A stretch of 64,000 nucleotides of DNA from Apiospora phragmitis (lineage: Eukaryota > Ascomycota > Sordariomycetes > Amphisphaeriales > Apiosporaceae): the NCBI GenBank assembly GCA_038363925.1, contig JAQQWL010000011.1:5332001-5396000 (forward strand), given 5' to 3'. The notes below the pieces were generated by a model. That model made no database searches, was not told the DNA's origin, and saw nothing but the letters and a program-made list of their open reading frames with translations. This document shows positions 33,821-46,622 of this stretch, in pieces. Made by a program: the position numbers and the translations under genes. The number at the start of each line of letters is the position of its first letter. Positions within the stretch are counted from its first letter, which is position 1.

Positions 33821-35347
33821 GAACACCTCGTGCACGGACATTAAAGAATATTTAAAACTTAAAAACGAATTACTAAGTAATTTAATTATAAGAACTTTAA
33901 ATTAATAATAATTAAAATAATCGACGAATATAACCTTTATAATAAAATTAAACTCGATAAATATTAAATATTAAGAATTATAATTAATTTTAATATTAAA
34001 TAAAACGTAAAAAATAATCGTATTTAATTTCGTAATTAATTTACGTTTATTTAAAAAAAACCCTAATTAAGGTTAACTATAATAATATTTTAATAATTAT
34101 AAATAAACTTACGAAGTATATTTACTTTTTATTATATAAAGAGTTTAATAATACTAGCGATTTAATTTATACGTTTTTTTAAACGATTATTAATTAATAC
34201 GAGTTATTTAAAATGAATTTTTTAATCGAAATAAGCTATTTATTATTAAGTTTTAAAATTCGCTTATAATATAACTCGGCGTTAAATAAAAACTATTTAT
34301 AACTTAGTATTTATAAATAAATTAAACGAATAAACTAAACGTTAAAATAATATTTACATTATTATATTAATTAAAATAAAATAATTAAATATAACTATTA
34401 CTTATAACTTAGTTCGCTTATAATAGCGCGAGTAACGAGGCTATACACATATTATTATTTCGAGCGAACTACGAGTACGATATAGAAATCACTAGAAAAC
34501 CCTTAGAAAAAGAGTTAGTACCGATCGCGACTATATAAATCGAGAAACTAAAAGAACTCTAAATTACTTTATAATAAAACCTTACTTTTTTTTAATAATA
34601 GATAAAGAAATACGCCGACTAGATTAAATTAAAAAGATTAATTAAAAGAAAAAAAGAAAAAGTTTACCTTTTATAACGAAATATTAAAATTTAACGATTA
34701 AGCGAAAAATTAAACTTTAAAAAAATCGAACTATTTAAAATCGTAAAAACTATTTTAAAAAATAATTTATAATTATTACTTTTTAAAATAATATAAATAT
34801 ACCTTATATTTTATATTTTATTATTTAAACTAGCGGTTAAGAATATTTTAATTAATATATAACTAGAAATTAAAATAAATTAATACGAGTACGAAATTAA
34901 AAAGATTACTAAAAAAATAAAGTAAAGCCTTTAATAGCTCGTTTAATAAAAGAAGTATTTATTAAAAGATAATACTTTAAAGCTTAAAAAATACTTAAAG
35001 AATATCGCTACGAAGCTTTAAGAATTTAAACGAGAAGACCTTCGACTAGTAAACTAAGGTCTTTAAAATCACTTAAATTAAAAGACTCTTAGTTCACGTT
35101 AGCCGAAATACTTATATATTAAAGGTTATTTATTAAACACCCTTTATAATTATTTAAATAAGGAGGATTTTATCCTCGGCGTTTAGCTTTTATATTCCCC
35201 GTTCGAATAAGTCGGCACCTCGTTCTTTTACCTTGCGCTAAATTTTCTAAATACGCGATAAGCGACTAGCCGCCTTAATAAGTTAGAACTATAGCTTCGC
35301 TAACTTCGAGTATAGTAATAAAAGCTTGTCGCTCGCCTCCTCCTCGT

Positions 35348-35967
35348 TGTAACGAACGCTATTAGGGGTTCAATAGAAACTTTAGTAGAACGTACGGGGG
35401 TTTATATTAGTAATACGAGAAAGTATTTAAACGTGTAATAAATGGTCGCTTATTAATATAATAAATAATAACCGTGATTTAATCGTAATTAAGTATAGAA
35501 CGTAAGGGTATTTATAATAAAGTTATTAAAATAATATACTTTATTAATAAATTAAAATTAATATTTAAATTAATTATTAAAATAAAGAGAGTTTATATAA
35601 AATTTATAAAAAACGTTTATAATTATATATTTAATCCCTTTTTTATTAATTCTTTAAATTATGTTATAAATTAGTAATCCGCTTTAGTTAGCTTACCGGG
35701 AGCGTCGTGATCCCGTAGCTCGTGGCTTACCGGGAGCGTCGTAATCTTATAGCTCGTTATGTGACTCCCGTTAGGTACCTATCCTCCCTATAGTTTATTA
35801 TAAGGTCCTCGTGCTAGGCGCCCGTCGGTCGCGGAGTATAGGTGAATTTATATTAGTATAGCTAGTAGTTTTATTAATATTAGTAATATCGTAACCTTAT
35901 CGGGGTATTATAGTTTTATGCCGGTGAATTATAGGTTTAAGCCGTATGATTAAGCTAGGTTATAATA
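35348..35967 (-). repeat. Left (3') LTR of element B
   Basis: 620 bp starting TGTAACGAACG and ending at the RIP form of GGTCGTAACA. It differs in length from the right LTR because a 34-bp unit (GCTTACCGGGAGCGTCGT...) is tandemly duplicated at 35691-35724 and 35725-35758. Confidence 0.88.
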
Positions 35968-38900
35968 TTATCCTCCCTTTTCTAACTGCTTTATCCTTAA
36001 AACGCCAGGTCTTATAAATACCCTAGTTTTCTCGTTCTATTAGGCTTGGTAAGTTCTTTCCCTATTTATTATTTTTATTATAATATCTATTTATTATAAT
36101 ATTTAATCGTGTCGAAAAGTTTTTTATTAAGGCTTATAAACGTTCTTTTCTTCGTAGTTATATTGCTTTTAACGGCCGATCCGCCGATATGCCTTATTCG
36201 TATTATTTTAAAAATAAGAAGCCGAATTATTATATCGCTAACCGTTCTTTTCGTTACGAGGAGTATATAAATCGCGACCGTTAATACGACGGTTTCTTAG
36301 TAACCTTTTTTTAAAAGAAGGTTTTAACGTAGTAACGCAAGCTAAACGCAAACGAGAAGGAGGCAAGCGAGAAATTATTATCGCTTTATTCCGAATTAGC
36401 TAAGTTATAGTCTTAATTTATCGAAGCGGCTAGGCGCCTTTTAAAGATTCGGAAAATTCGTCGGAAAGTAAAAGAGCGGGGTGCTAATTTATTTAGCCGG
36501 GGTATAAAAGAGTTAAACAAAAAGGATAATATCCTCCCTACCTTAAAAGGTTACGAGAATTATTTAATAAGCGACCTTTAGTATATAGGTATCCCTATAA
36601 ACGTTAATTAGTCTTCTTTAAGTTTACCGGACTTCGGGAACTTAAGCCTTTTAATATCCTTTAAGGTTCTTACCGTTCGAACTTCTAAAGCTCCTTAGTA
36701 GTATTCGTTAAGTATTTCTTAAGCTTTTAAGTATTATTTTTTAATAAGTACTTTTTCTATTAAACGAGGTATTAAAAGCTTTATCCCTTTTTATTTTTAT
36801 TAATAATTTTCTCGATTTAGTATTCGTATTAATCCGTCTCGACTTCTAGCTATGTATCGATATACATGTTTTTAAAGGCTAGTTCGAATAATAATATATA
36901 AAATATAAGATATATCCGTATTATTTTAAATAGCGATAATCGATAATTAGTTTTTGAAATAATTTTTACGATTTTAAATAATCCGATCTTTTTAAAGTCT
37001 AATTTATTACTAAATCGTTTAGTTTTAATATTATGTTATAAAAAGTAAACTTTTTTTCTTTTCTTAAAAATTAGTCTCTTTAACTTGGTTCGGTTAGCGT
37101 ATTTCTTTATTTATTTTTAAAAAAAAATAAGGTCTTATTATAAAATAATTTAAAATTCTTTTAATTTCTTAACTTATATAGTTACGATTAGTACTAGCTC
37201 TCTTTTTAAAGGTTATTTAATAATCTCCGGGTCGTACTTATAATTCGTCCGAAATAATAAAATACGTATAGTTTCGTTATTTACGTTATTATATATAAAT
37301 TACGTTATAAATAATAATTTTACCTAGTTATCTTATTTATAATTAACGTAGTATTATAAGTATTATTTTAAGGTCTAGTTTATTCGTTTAATTTATTTAT
37401 TCGTTTATAGGTAGTAAGCCGTGAATAGTTTATACTTTACGCCTAGTTACGTTATAAGTAATTTTTAAAACTTAGTAATAAATAGCTTGTCTCGGTCGGA
37501 GATGATTATTTCTAGCAGTCCGTGCTAGTTAATAATAATTCGGAGAAATATATACGTAAGGTCGCTAGTATCGCTAAACTCCTTATACGGTAAAAAGTAA
37601 GTATACTTCGTAAACGTATCCGTAATTACTAGTATATTATCGTATTTAACCTTAGTTAGTAGTTTTATTAATAGGGGTAGCTTAATAATAAAGTTTAATA
37701 TAATTATTTTTTATGTTTTATTTAGTAGTAATATAGGTTATAGCTCTTTATACGGTCGGTATTGCGCGGCTTTAGCCTTATTATAAAGGTTATATTTATT
37801 AATAACCTTTATAATTTAGTCCTTTAAACTTTCGTAATTAAATAGCCGTATAATTCGCTTTTATATTTTAAATACTCCTTGGTATCCGTGTGCGGGGTGT
37901 GAGTAAAATTCCTGGATGAATTCCTGCCGGTATGGTTCGGGAATAAGGATCTTGCCTTGGTAGTATATTAACCCGTTTCTTAATATTCCGTACGGTGGTT
38001 ATAGGGTAGCTATGTCCATTTGTTCATAGTATTCTTTAAAACGTGCAACTTACTTATCGTTATACTAAACGTAATTAATTATATATAAGTATCGTAATAA
38101 TATAAAGTTACTATCGTTATTATATATAAAAAATAGTTCGGGTTTTTAATAAAACTTCCTCTTAATAATTTAGTCGTCGGTTAAAGGTATCGGCCTTTTC
38201 GTTATCGCTATTTTTACGATATATAATAATAAAGTTAAATTTTAATAAGAATTTAAACTATTATATTTATTATTTATTTAACTTTTTTATAATAATAAAC
38301 GTAGTTAAGTTTTTATAATTAATATAAACCTTTATTAGTTTTACCGTTCCGTTAAAATAATATCTCTATTTTTCGAAAGCTTTAATAATAATTATTAATT
38401 CTTTATTATAAATTTAATAGTTAAGTTCTAATTTTTTTAATTTTTTTAAAAAAATACGACGGGGTATAATTTCCCGTTATCGTTTCGCTAATTTAGTTAA
38501 CTTTCGATCGTATAATTCGATACGTCGGTTTTAATTTCGAAGGGTTCCGTAGAATTTATTACGCGAAATATTAATTCGCTAATAATTCGATCTTTTATAG
38601 CTCGGAAAGCTTCTTTTTTTTATTAGTTTATTTGAATAATACGTCTTTTTTAGTTAGGTTTATTAGGGGTATCGCTAACCTGTTAAACCCGGGGATAAAA
38701 ATCTAGTAATAATTAGCTAGTCTTAAGAAGGATTTAACTTTTATAACGCTTATAAGCGTCGGCCACTCCTTAACTATTACTACTTTGGAGGATTTTATTC
38801 GGATTTCTCTCGGGAATATAACGTATTTTATAAAGGTGACTTAAATCTAGTAAAATTCGTTTTTTTTAAGTTAATTAATAAATTAGCGTCTTATAGCTTT

Positions 38901-41900
38901 TAAAGTCTTAGCTTTACGTATTCCTTATATTATTTTTTATTTTCGAAGTAGATAAGGATATTATCGAGGTATATTATAATAAACTTATTAAGGTATTCCC
39001 GTAATACGTAATTAATTATAAATTAGAAATTAATTAGTACGTTAATTAAACTAAACGGTATAGCTTAATATTTAAAATATCTATACTTAATCTAAAATAC
39101 GGTCTTTTATTCCTCTCCTTTTTTAATACGGATCAGGTTATATACGTTAGGGAGATCGAGTATTATAAAGATTTTAACGTATAGCAGCTTATCCCGTAAA
39201 TTATTAATTAAAAGTAAGGGGTACCGGTTTTTAATAATAATTTCGTTAAGCTTTTTATAATCGATATATATATATTATTTAAGCTTCCCATTTTTACTCT
39301 TTTTTAAAATAAAGAAAATAAGGAATCCGGCTAGTGATATAGATGGTCGTATAACTCCTTTTTCGAGGTTCTCCGTAATATACTTTTTTAATACTGTTTT
39401 ATACTTTTAATTAAACTTATATATAAGTATAAAAGATAGTTCTTTCCCTTTTTTAAAAGGTATTTCGTAATCTTATTATATATAAAACGGTAAACCTGTT
39501 TTTAATTTCTTATTAAAAAGGTTTATAAATTATTAATACTTTTTTAATATAGTTATTATAACGCTCGGCTTAAGTTTTTTAATAATAATATATATTTTAA
39601 GTATTTTAAGTTTATTAAAAGGTTATTTTTTAAACTATTATTTATTAATTAAAGCTCTTTTTAATATATCTTATTAAAATTAATTTATTTTTTAATTAAT
39701 TTTAAAATTATTTATTTATAATTAAAATATTTTTAAAATTATATCGTATTTTATAACGTCCGTAATATTATACGTAATTCGTTTATAACGTTTTTTAATA
39801 TTAATTAAAAAGTTCGCGATTTTTTTTATACTTTTTTATTATTATAAACTATAAATTCTTTATCGACGGTTTTAAATTAATATAGGGCGTTTTTTTTATT
39901 TAATTTAATTAAATTTTATTAATAATTCGTAATAATATATAGTTTTTTTACGTTTCGTTATTAAATAACGCTTTAATATAAACTCTTTTTACGTTTATTA
40001 TTAATATAATATACTCGTAAAGGCCTTAGTTATTTAAAGTTTAATATAAAGACCGTTCTAGTCTCGCTTAATATCGTCCTTTTATAATCGGCGGTATTTA
40101 TTTCCCGACCGATATAATTTTACGTAGGTAATAGTTTCTTACGATCGGTCCTGCTATCGTTACTATCTCCTTCTTTCTTTATAAGGCGCTTCCTAGTATA
40201 TTAGGGGAGGTGTGTCGAATCTTCTTCCTATATGTAGTACTGGCCCTAATACCTAGGATTCTAGTTCGTCCGGGGATTCGAAGGTTTATTAAGTTCGCCG
40301 GGCTCTGTACGTATTTTAGAAGTATTAAGTATTTTACTTTAAGCGTTTATAAGCCCGCGATTTTTCTTAGGCGTGCTCGAGGTATCGATCTTCGAGGTAC
40401 TTTTTTAATCCCGTCTTTTTAAGTAATATTATTATAGTTACTATAAATCTTTTTATATTAATAAATACGTTTAATATCCGTTTAAAATTATTATTTTAAC
40501 TTTCCCGATTACGTAGTCCGGGTATAGTTATATAATAGCTCGTTTACTAATCCGTTAAGGAAACTATTCGTTCTCGAGTTTTTTCGCGAGGTGTTCTATA
40601 TAAGCGTTATATACGTACGAAATCTATAAAAAAGTGAAGTATACTTTATTCGTAAGGGTAATACGGGGGCCGTTATTTATAATATAATTATTAATAACTT
40701 TTTAAATAAACCTAGCCGTAATAAGTATTTAGCGTAAGTATTTCGAGTCGGGGTAAGGTATACTTAAAATAGCTAGCTATTCGTTAATTTTTAAATCCTT
40801 TAGCTTAGCGATCTCGTTTATAAGCTCGTTTATAAGTATTCCGATTAATCGCTAAGGGTTATCGGTTTATTATTTTTATTTAATTATTTCTTTATTATTA
40901 TTAAAGTCGTCGGCCTTTAAGGTATACGCGAGCGTAAGTTCTCGGCTGGTTATTACGAGGGCCTGGTCGTGGTTTCTCTTGCTTTCTAGGGCTTTTAAAA
41001 ATTATTCGGTACTTTCTTTATCCGCTAAATATATATTATATTTATTATCGTAATAAGCTATTTAAGATAAGTTATCGTAAAGTATATTTAACGTATTACT
41101 AACGCTACTTCTTTTAATAACCGTTATAAGGGTAGCTTCACTTTTAATAGCGTTAACTTGTCGTCTTTTTAAAATACGCTAAAATATTTTTTTCGGTTTT
41201 TAATATTTTTTAATATAGTATCCTTTTTTTTAATAATTATAATAAATAATATTCTATTTTTTATTATTCTTATTATATTTAATAATATCGAGGTTTATAA
41301 GTTCGTTATAATGTTTATATATAGTAATTACTTTAATTTAAATATTAACCTATTAACGTAATCGTCTCGTATTAATTTTAGTTCGTTTATTTTACCGGGG
41401 TTATCCGCCTTACTTTTTACGGCGTCGTTTATATAAGCGCTTATCGAGCTTAATGATAAGATTTATATACATAAAAAAAGTAACCGGGGCGTTTAATTAA
41501 CTAAGCTCGTTTTTAACCTCCTCTTTAAATCCTTAATAATATATTATAATTTTAATAACTTTAATATAATTTAAACGAGTTATAATATATTAGAACTTTA
41601 CGGTATATATTATTACGAATCCTTTTTATTTAAAGTATTCGAGCTCCTTTTTAATTTATCGTTTCTCGTCGGGATCTTAGAAAAGTAATTTAAAAGCGTT
41701 TTCGAAGCTATCGTAATTATTAAAGATTTATTAAGTCTTAGCGCGGTATAATTTAATTTATTAATCGCGCTTTATACGTTTATTTAAATAGGGTTTAAAC
41801 TATAAAAGGGCTTTTTTTTTTTAAAAAAAGAGGCCGTATAAATAACCTTCTAGGTTAGGTTTTTAAATGTTTTTTCGTAAAATCGTTAATAAGCTTTAAC

Positions 41901-42347
41901 CTGGACGAGGAATCTTCGGAAGTTCCCGCTCGTTTTATTAAATAATACTAGTGCGTTAATTTTAACCCCTTTTTTAAGTACGACGGGGGTCTTAATAATA
42001 TTAATAATAGTTTATAAGAGTTAGACCTTTTTATAAAGCTCGTTAATATCGTTTATCGTTTATTTAAAAACTACTTAAGCTCGGAGCGCGTCGCGCTTCT
42101 TCTCGAGCTTAGTATAGTAGTACTAATAATTAACGTTCGCTTATTAAAGCTATTTAAGTTACTTAATTAATTCGTTCGAGTTAATAAGGGTATCCTCCTT
42201 ATTATTATTCTTAACCTTTATATCGGGGGCGGGTCGGGTAATATTTTTACCGTAACGAGGAGCGTTACTTCTTAAAGTAGATATATTCTTATAAGGTTAT
42301 TATTCGAAGGTTTAAATAATAATTTATAAAAATAAAAGTAATTAAAA

Positions 42348-42933
42348 TATAACGAACGTTATTAAAGGTTTAATAAAAACCTTAATAAAACTTATAAGGG
42401 TTTATATTAATAATACGAGAAAATATTTAAATATATAATAAATAATTACTTATTAATATAATAAATAATAACCGTAATTTAATTATAATTAAATATAAAA
42501 TATAGAAATATTTATAATAAAATCCTTAAAATAATATATTTTATTAATAAATTAAAATTAATACTTAAATTAATTATTAAAATAAAAAAAGTTTATATAA
42601 AATATATAAGAAACGTTTATAATTATATATTTAATCCCTCCTTTATTAATTCTTTAAACTACGCTATAAATTAGTAATCCGCTTTAATTAGCTTACCGGG
42701 AGCGTCGTGATCCCGTAGCTCGTTACGTGACTCCCGTTAAGTGCTTATCCTCCCCATAATTTATCGTAAGGTCCTCGTGCCGGGCGCCCGTCGGTCGCGG
42801 AGTATAAATAAATTTATATTAGTATAGCTAATAGTCTTATCGGTACTAGTAATATCGTAACCTTATCGGGGCATCGTAGTTCCGTACCGGTGAATTATAG
42901 GTTTAGGCCGTATGATTAGGCTAGGTCGTAACA
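42348..42933 (-). repeat. Right (5') LTR of element B
   Basis: 586 bp, with a single copy of the 34-bp unit near 42690. It ends GGTCGTAACA at 42933, directly before the CTCGT target duplication. Confidence 0.88.
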
Positions 42934-43321
42934 CTCGTCCGTATTTAATTTTTGCTGTTACGATAGCACTTTTAAAAAAAAATAACTATTAAGAGCTTAT
43001 TATAAAACCGATTACGATTAATATACTTTTTGTATTAAAAAAAGTACTTTATAATTTTATAGCTTTATTTATTTTTAAAATAATAAAAATAAAGTATAGC
43101 GGCGGTACGACCGTTAAAAGCGATATATTCTTAGAAAAAAGACCGCTCTTAAATCTTTTTAAATTTCGATTTTTTAACACGATTTAATATAATAAGCATA
43201 TATTATAATAGAATTAAAGAGGAAAAAAAACTAATTAAATCTTAATATAAAAAATAACGAGGCATAATATTTATAACAATTAATCGCTTTAAAGATAAAG
43301 TAAATAAAGAGGGGGAAATAA

Positions 43322-44056
43322 TATTATAACCTAGCTTAACTATACGATTTAAACCTACTTTCGGCACGGCTCTATAATGCCTCGAAATATATATAAGATT
43401 TAATATAAACTAGCCTTATTTAATTAACGCTTATAATTTATTAATAATAACGAACTTATTTATTAAAAACATGATAATAACTATTAAATAAAGAGTATAA
43501 AATAAAATAATAACGATAATACCGAGTAATTAAAATAAACTAAATAACTAAGTTTAAATAATTAAAACTAGATAAATAAGCTTAGATAAGTTAAATTATA
43601 TAGACTAAACGAATAATTAACTTAGGTCACGTAGAAATAAAATAAAAGGATAATATATTTAAAAACGTTAAGAATAAACGGATTACGATAATTTAAGTGA
43701 GCTAATAAAAAGGATTACTAGTCGACGATATAACCTTAAAAAAACTAATAATAAAAAAAACAAGATATATAATAATAAATAATCTTTATATATTTTATAT
43801 AAAAACTTTTTAGTTTAATAATTAATTTAAGTATTAATTTAATCTAGTAATAAAATAAATAACCTTAACGATTTTATTATATAAATCCTTTCGCTTAACT
43901 ACTTTTATTATTACCTTATAAATCGAAAATACTATTACTTATTATATTAATGAGGGGTTTCCTTTATCGCACGTCTAGATACTTTTTCGTATTATAAATA
44001 TAAACTTAAGTACGTTTTACTAGGTTTTTTTTAAACCCTAGATAACGTTCGTTGCA
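43322..44056 (+). repeat. 3' LTR of Gypsy element C
   Basis: 735 bp from the RIP form of TGTTACGACC (TATTATAACC) to ...GTTCGTTGCA. It is directly preceded by a polypurine tract and is the inverted counterpart of the LTR of element A. Confidence 0.78.
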
Positions 44057-44441
44057 CTATTTCGCTTATTAAATTTAAAGGATTTTATATCGCTTAAATT
44101 ATTAAAATAATCAGTTTTTTTTAAAAAAAAAACTTAAGTATTATAAATATGAAGTTATTACGCGTTTAAGTTTAACTAAAATTAAGAAGTAATAAAAGTA
44201 AGTTATTTAATAATATAAACTACTTAATAATAAACTACTTTATATATAAAAATTAATTAATTAATTTAATATTATTTAAAAAGCTTTTTTATTTTAATTT
44301 TAATAATAAAATTAAAAGTTATTTTAAATAATAAAACGTGATAATTTTATATTTTATTAATATATAATAACTTATAATATTATATTAAGTTAATATAGTT
44401 TTATTTTAATTATTATATATATTAAATATATATTTAATATA

Positions 44442-46282
44442 ACGTGGTTTATTATTAAATCGACTATATTATTAAATCGGCCACTCTTTTTTCCGATTTA
44501 TGTAATTAAATTTTAACACGTAAAACTTTTATAATTATAATATCGATTTAATCGAAAAAAGATCGTATTGCTTTAATAATTTAAGCGACGCGAGAAGGTT
44601 TAAATCGAATTAATTAAAGAGCTGTTACGAAAGTGTACGACGTCCCCCGAGCTACTCTAGGCGACCGACTCCGCGGTATCGAACTTCGACGTAAAATTCG
44701 ATATTTATAATATAAATTTAATTTAACTAAAAAAAGGTGCTTCGTAATTATATAATTAATTTAAATACTTAAGGGTTAATTTTTAATATTAACATTATAA
44801 GAGATATAGTTATTTTTTTTAAAGTTACGCGGCGGCGACCGCGTTAATAAATATTAGGTTAAACGCTTTATTAATCGTAACCCGGATTTTAAGACCCGAA
44901 TAAACCGTCGATATAATTATTAGAGGGCTTTTTACAAAGATATAAGTGTTATTTCCGGCTAGTTCGCGCTAATTACGAATATTAAAACTAAATACGATAT
45001 CTTAGATAAAAATATATAGAATTTTAACGAAATTAGTTTTATAATAAGCATAATTAAGTTAATATTCGTTATAATACGCGCTAATTATTATAAAAAAGCG
45101 AAGTTAGTTTAGTTTAATAATTAAAAATAGTTAATAATTATTAAATATATTAAATTTATAAAGTTAATATATTTCGCCGTTTTTAATTATTTAAAGCTAA
45201 TATTATTTCGTAAATTAGTCTTGTAAATATGATTTATTAAACGATTAAGTAATTAAACCGACTTTTAATAGCTAAATTAATAACGAGACGAGCTTAAACT
45301 AGATTCGATATTTCGATAAGTATATTAAAACGTGGACGAAAAGCTTTTATCGTTTCTTAATTTTAAACGGTTACGAAAACTATATTTCGGCCGAATTCGA
45401 AAAATATTATAAAAATAACGGTATTATTACGCTTAATATACCTCTTTATTTTTTTATTTTTTTTAGCTTTTAAATATAATATTTTATTCGCCGTTAAAGC
45501 GTGTTTATTTGAAAGAAATCGAGCTATTTATTAAAGCTTCGATAAATTACATTACGAAGTTAAAACTTTTTATCGCTTTTAAAGCCGCGTATTTTATTAT
45601 TTTTATAAAAAAAATATTAAATTTAAATTCAGCGCATTTAATTTAATACTTTATTATTTAAATAAAATAATTAATAAACTAAATATATATTTTTAAACGT
45701 TTATACTTAACTCGTCGCGCTTAGAGACAACTAGTACTTATAACTTTTAATCGTTATTTAACCTTTAATAAACGATTAAATATTTTACTTTTATTAAAAA
45801 TAAAGTTTTTATTTATTAAAAAAGCTCCTTAATATTAGTTTTAAGTATTATAAATTATATAATAATATATAAAATAACCCTTATAAAGGATTAAATACGT
45901 ATTTATAAGACGTTAATTTAATACTTTTTAAACGTCGAAGAGTTAAAAAATCGCGCGTTTAGCTTAGAGGAGCCCTTATTATATAGGAGTTTTAAGAGCT
46001 ATAGAACGAGAAGGTAAAAGAGAAGCGTCTAGTAATTAATAAATGCGGAACGAGGGGTTCGTTAAAGCGGAGGGCGACCGGTAAAAGGCGCTGTGGTATC
46101 TGCGGCGAAATAGGTTATAATACGCGAGTATATAAAAAGGATATAAAATTAAGTAGCGAATTAAATAAAGAGTAATTTTAATTAATATAAGGTATTAAGG
46201 TTAAATTAATTTATATAAAAGTGGTAAAACGTAAAAAAAGTGGCCGACTTAATAATATAGCCGACTTAATAATAAACCACGT
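44442..46282 (+). mobile_element. Fot1/pogo-like DNA transposon, copy 3, second family (RIP-inactivated)
   Basis: 1841 bp with about 50-bp inverted ends starting ACGTGGTTTATTATTAA and flanked by TA (44440-44441, 46283-46284). Each end contains two near-direct copies of a TATTATTAAGTCGGC-like unit. On the plus strand the transposase can be followed through damage: LILNGYENYISAEFEKYY near 45360 (the LxLDGHxSH block with RIP changes) and a C-terminal zinc knuckle CGICGEIG near 46090. The TIR differs from copies 1 and 2, so this is a separate family. Confidence 0.86.
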
Positions 46283-46530
46283 TATATAATATTTAAATAA
46301 AGTTATTGTATTATATTAAAGTTTTAAAAGATACTATAATTATTTTAAATAAAAAATTTAAAAAAAATAATATAAAAAGATTAAAAAGTAATTTTAATGA
46401 AATAAATTTAAGTATTAATTAATAAAAAATTAATTAATTTTAATATAAATTAAGTTTATGTTTAATTAATTATTAAAGTTTAATATAACGTTTATATTTT
46501 ATATTAAACTATTTTATATTTAATTAACAT

Positions 46531-46622
46531 TAAATTAAATATTAAAATAATTTAATATTATTTTATATATAAAGCGTAAAAAAATTAACGCATTAATTAA
46601 TATAAATAATAAAGGGGTTAAC
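46531..46622 (-). repeat. Right terminal inverted repeat of the outer element
   Basis: Inverted partner of 25819-25910, ending GGGGTTAAC and flanked by TA at 46623-46624. Base composition returns to normal immediately outside. Confidence 0.8.

Larger units (their letters stand above)
35348..42933 (-). mobile_element. Complete Ty3/Gypsy LTR retrotransposon B (RIP-inactivated)
   Basis: 7586 bp flanked by a perfect 5-bp duplication CTCGT (35343-35347 and 42934-42938). LTRs lie at 35348-35967 and 42348-42933. A pyrimidine tract on the plus strand (TTATCCTCCCTTTTCT, 35968-35983) is the polypurine tract of a minus-strand element beside its 3' LTR. On the minus strand the reverse transcriptase box reads YLDNILIYFEN at about 38941-38990 (D to N as expected from RIP) and RNase H reads through near 38330-38430 (KELIIIIKAFEK, then TVKLIKVYINYKNL). 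Gag-side sequence lies at about 41200-42347. The polyprotein is full of stops, so the element is dead. Confidence 0.9.
32023..44056 (+). mobile_element. Gypsy element C, pol plus 3' LTR, split by element B
   Basis: Plus-strand remnant of Ty3/Gypsy pol. Through RIP damage one can read the reverse transcriptase lead-in (KNRYPL, near 32365), the catalytic YxDD box followed by ILIYFED at about 32617-32655, the RNase H segment (YNKELIAIIKAYKK, near 33180, and YIDYKNL near 33270), and integrase-like sequence beyond 33840. Element B is inserted at 35347/42934. After B the element continues to a polypurine tract AAAGAGGGGGAAATAA (43306-43321), then a 735-bp LTR (43322-44056). The 5' LTR and gag are missing on the left, where element A abuts at 32022. 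Confidence 0.72.
25819..46622. mobile_element. 20.8-kb RIP-mutated transposon nest bounded by one pair of TIRs
   Basis: The block is very AT-rich, with CpA and TpG nearly absent and TpA abundant, while CpG-rich words such as GCGACGCGAGACGCG persist; that is the signature of RIP. Both edges carry the same inverted repeat beginning GTTAACCCC, and both are flanked by TA (25817-25818, 46623-46624). The simplest reading is an original Tc1/mariner-like TIR element into which LTR retrotransposons and pogo-like elements later inserted. No transposase of this outer element is recognisable. Internal residues not assigned to other elements are 25911-26069, 44057-44441 and 46283-46530. Confidence 0.8.

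Noticed and set aside
40210..40422. 70-codon plus-strand frame inside the repeat block
   Set aside because: It lies antisense to the pol region of element B; RIP creates chance frames and nothing recognisable is encoded.
29433..44056. One giant LTR element bounded by the LTRs of A and C
   Set aside because: The two LTRs are in opposite orientation, whereas an LTR element needs direct repeats; polypurine-tract positions also disagree.
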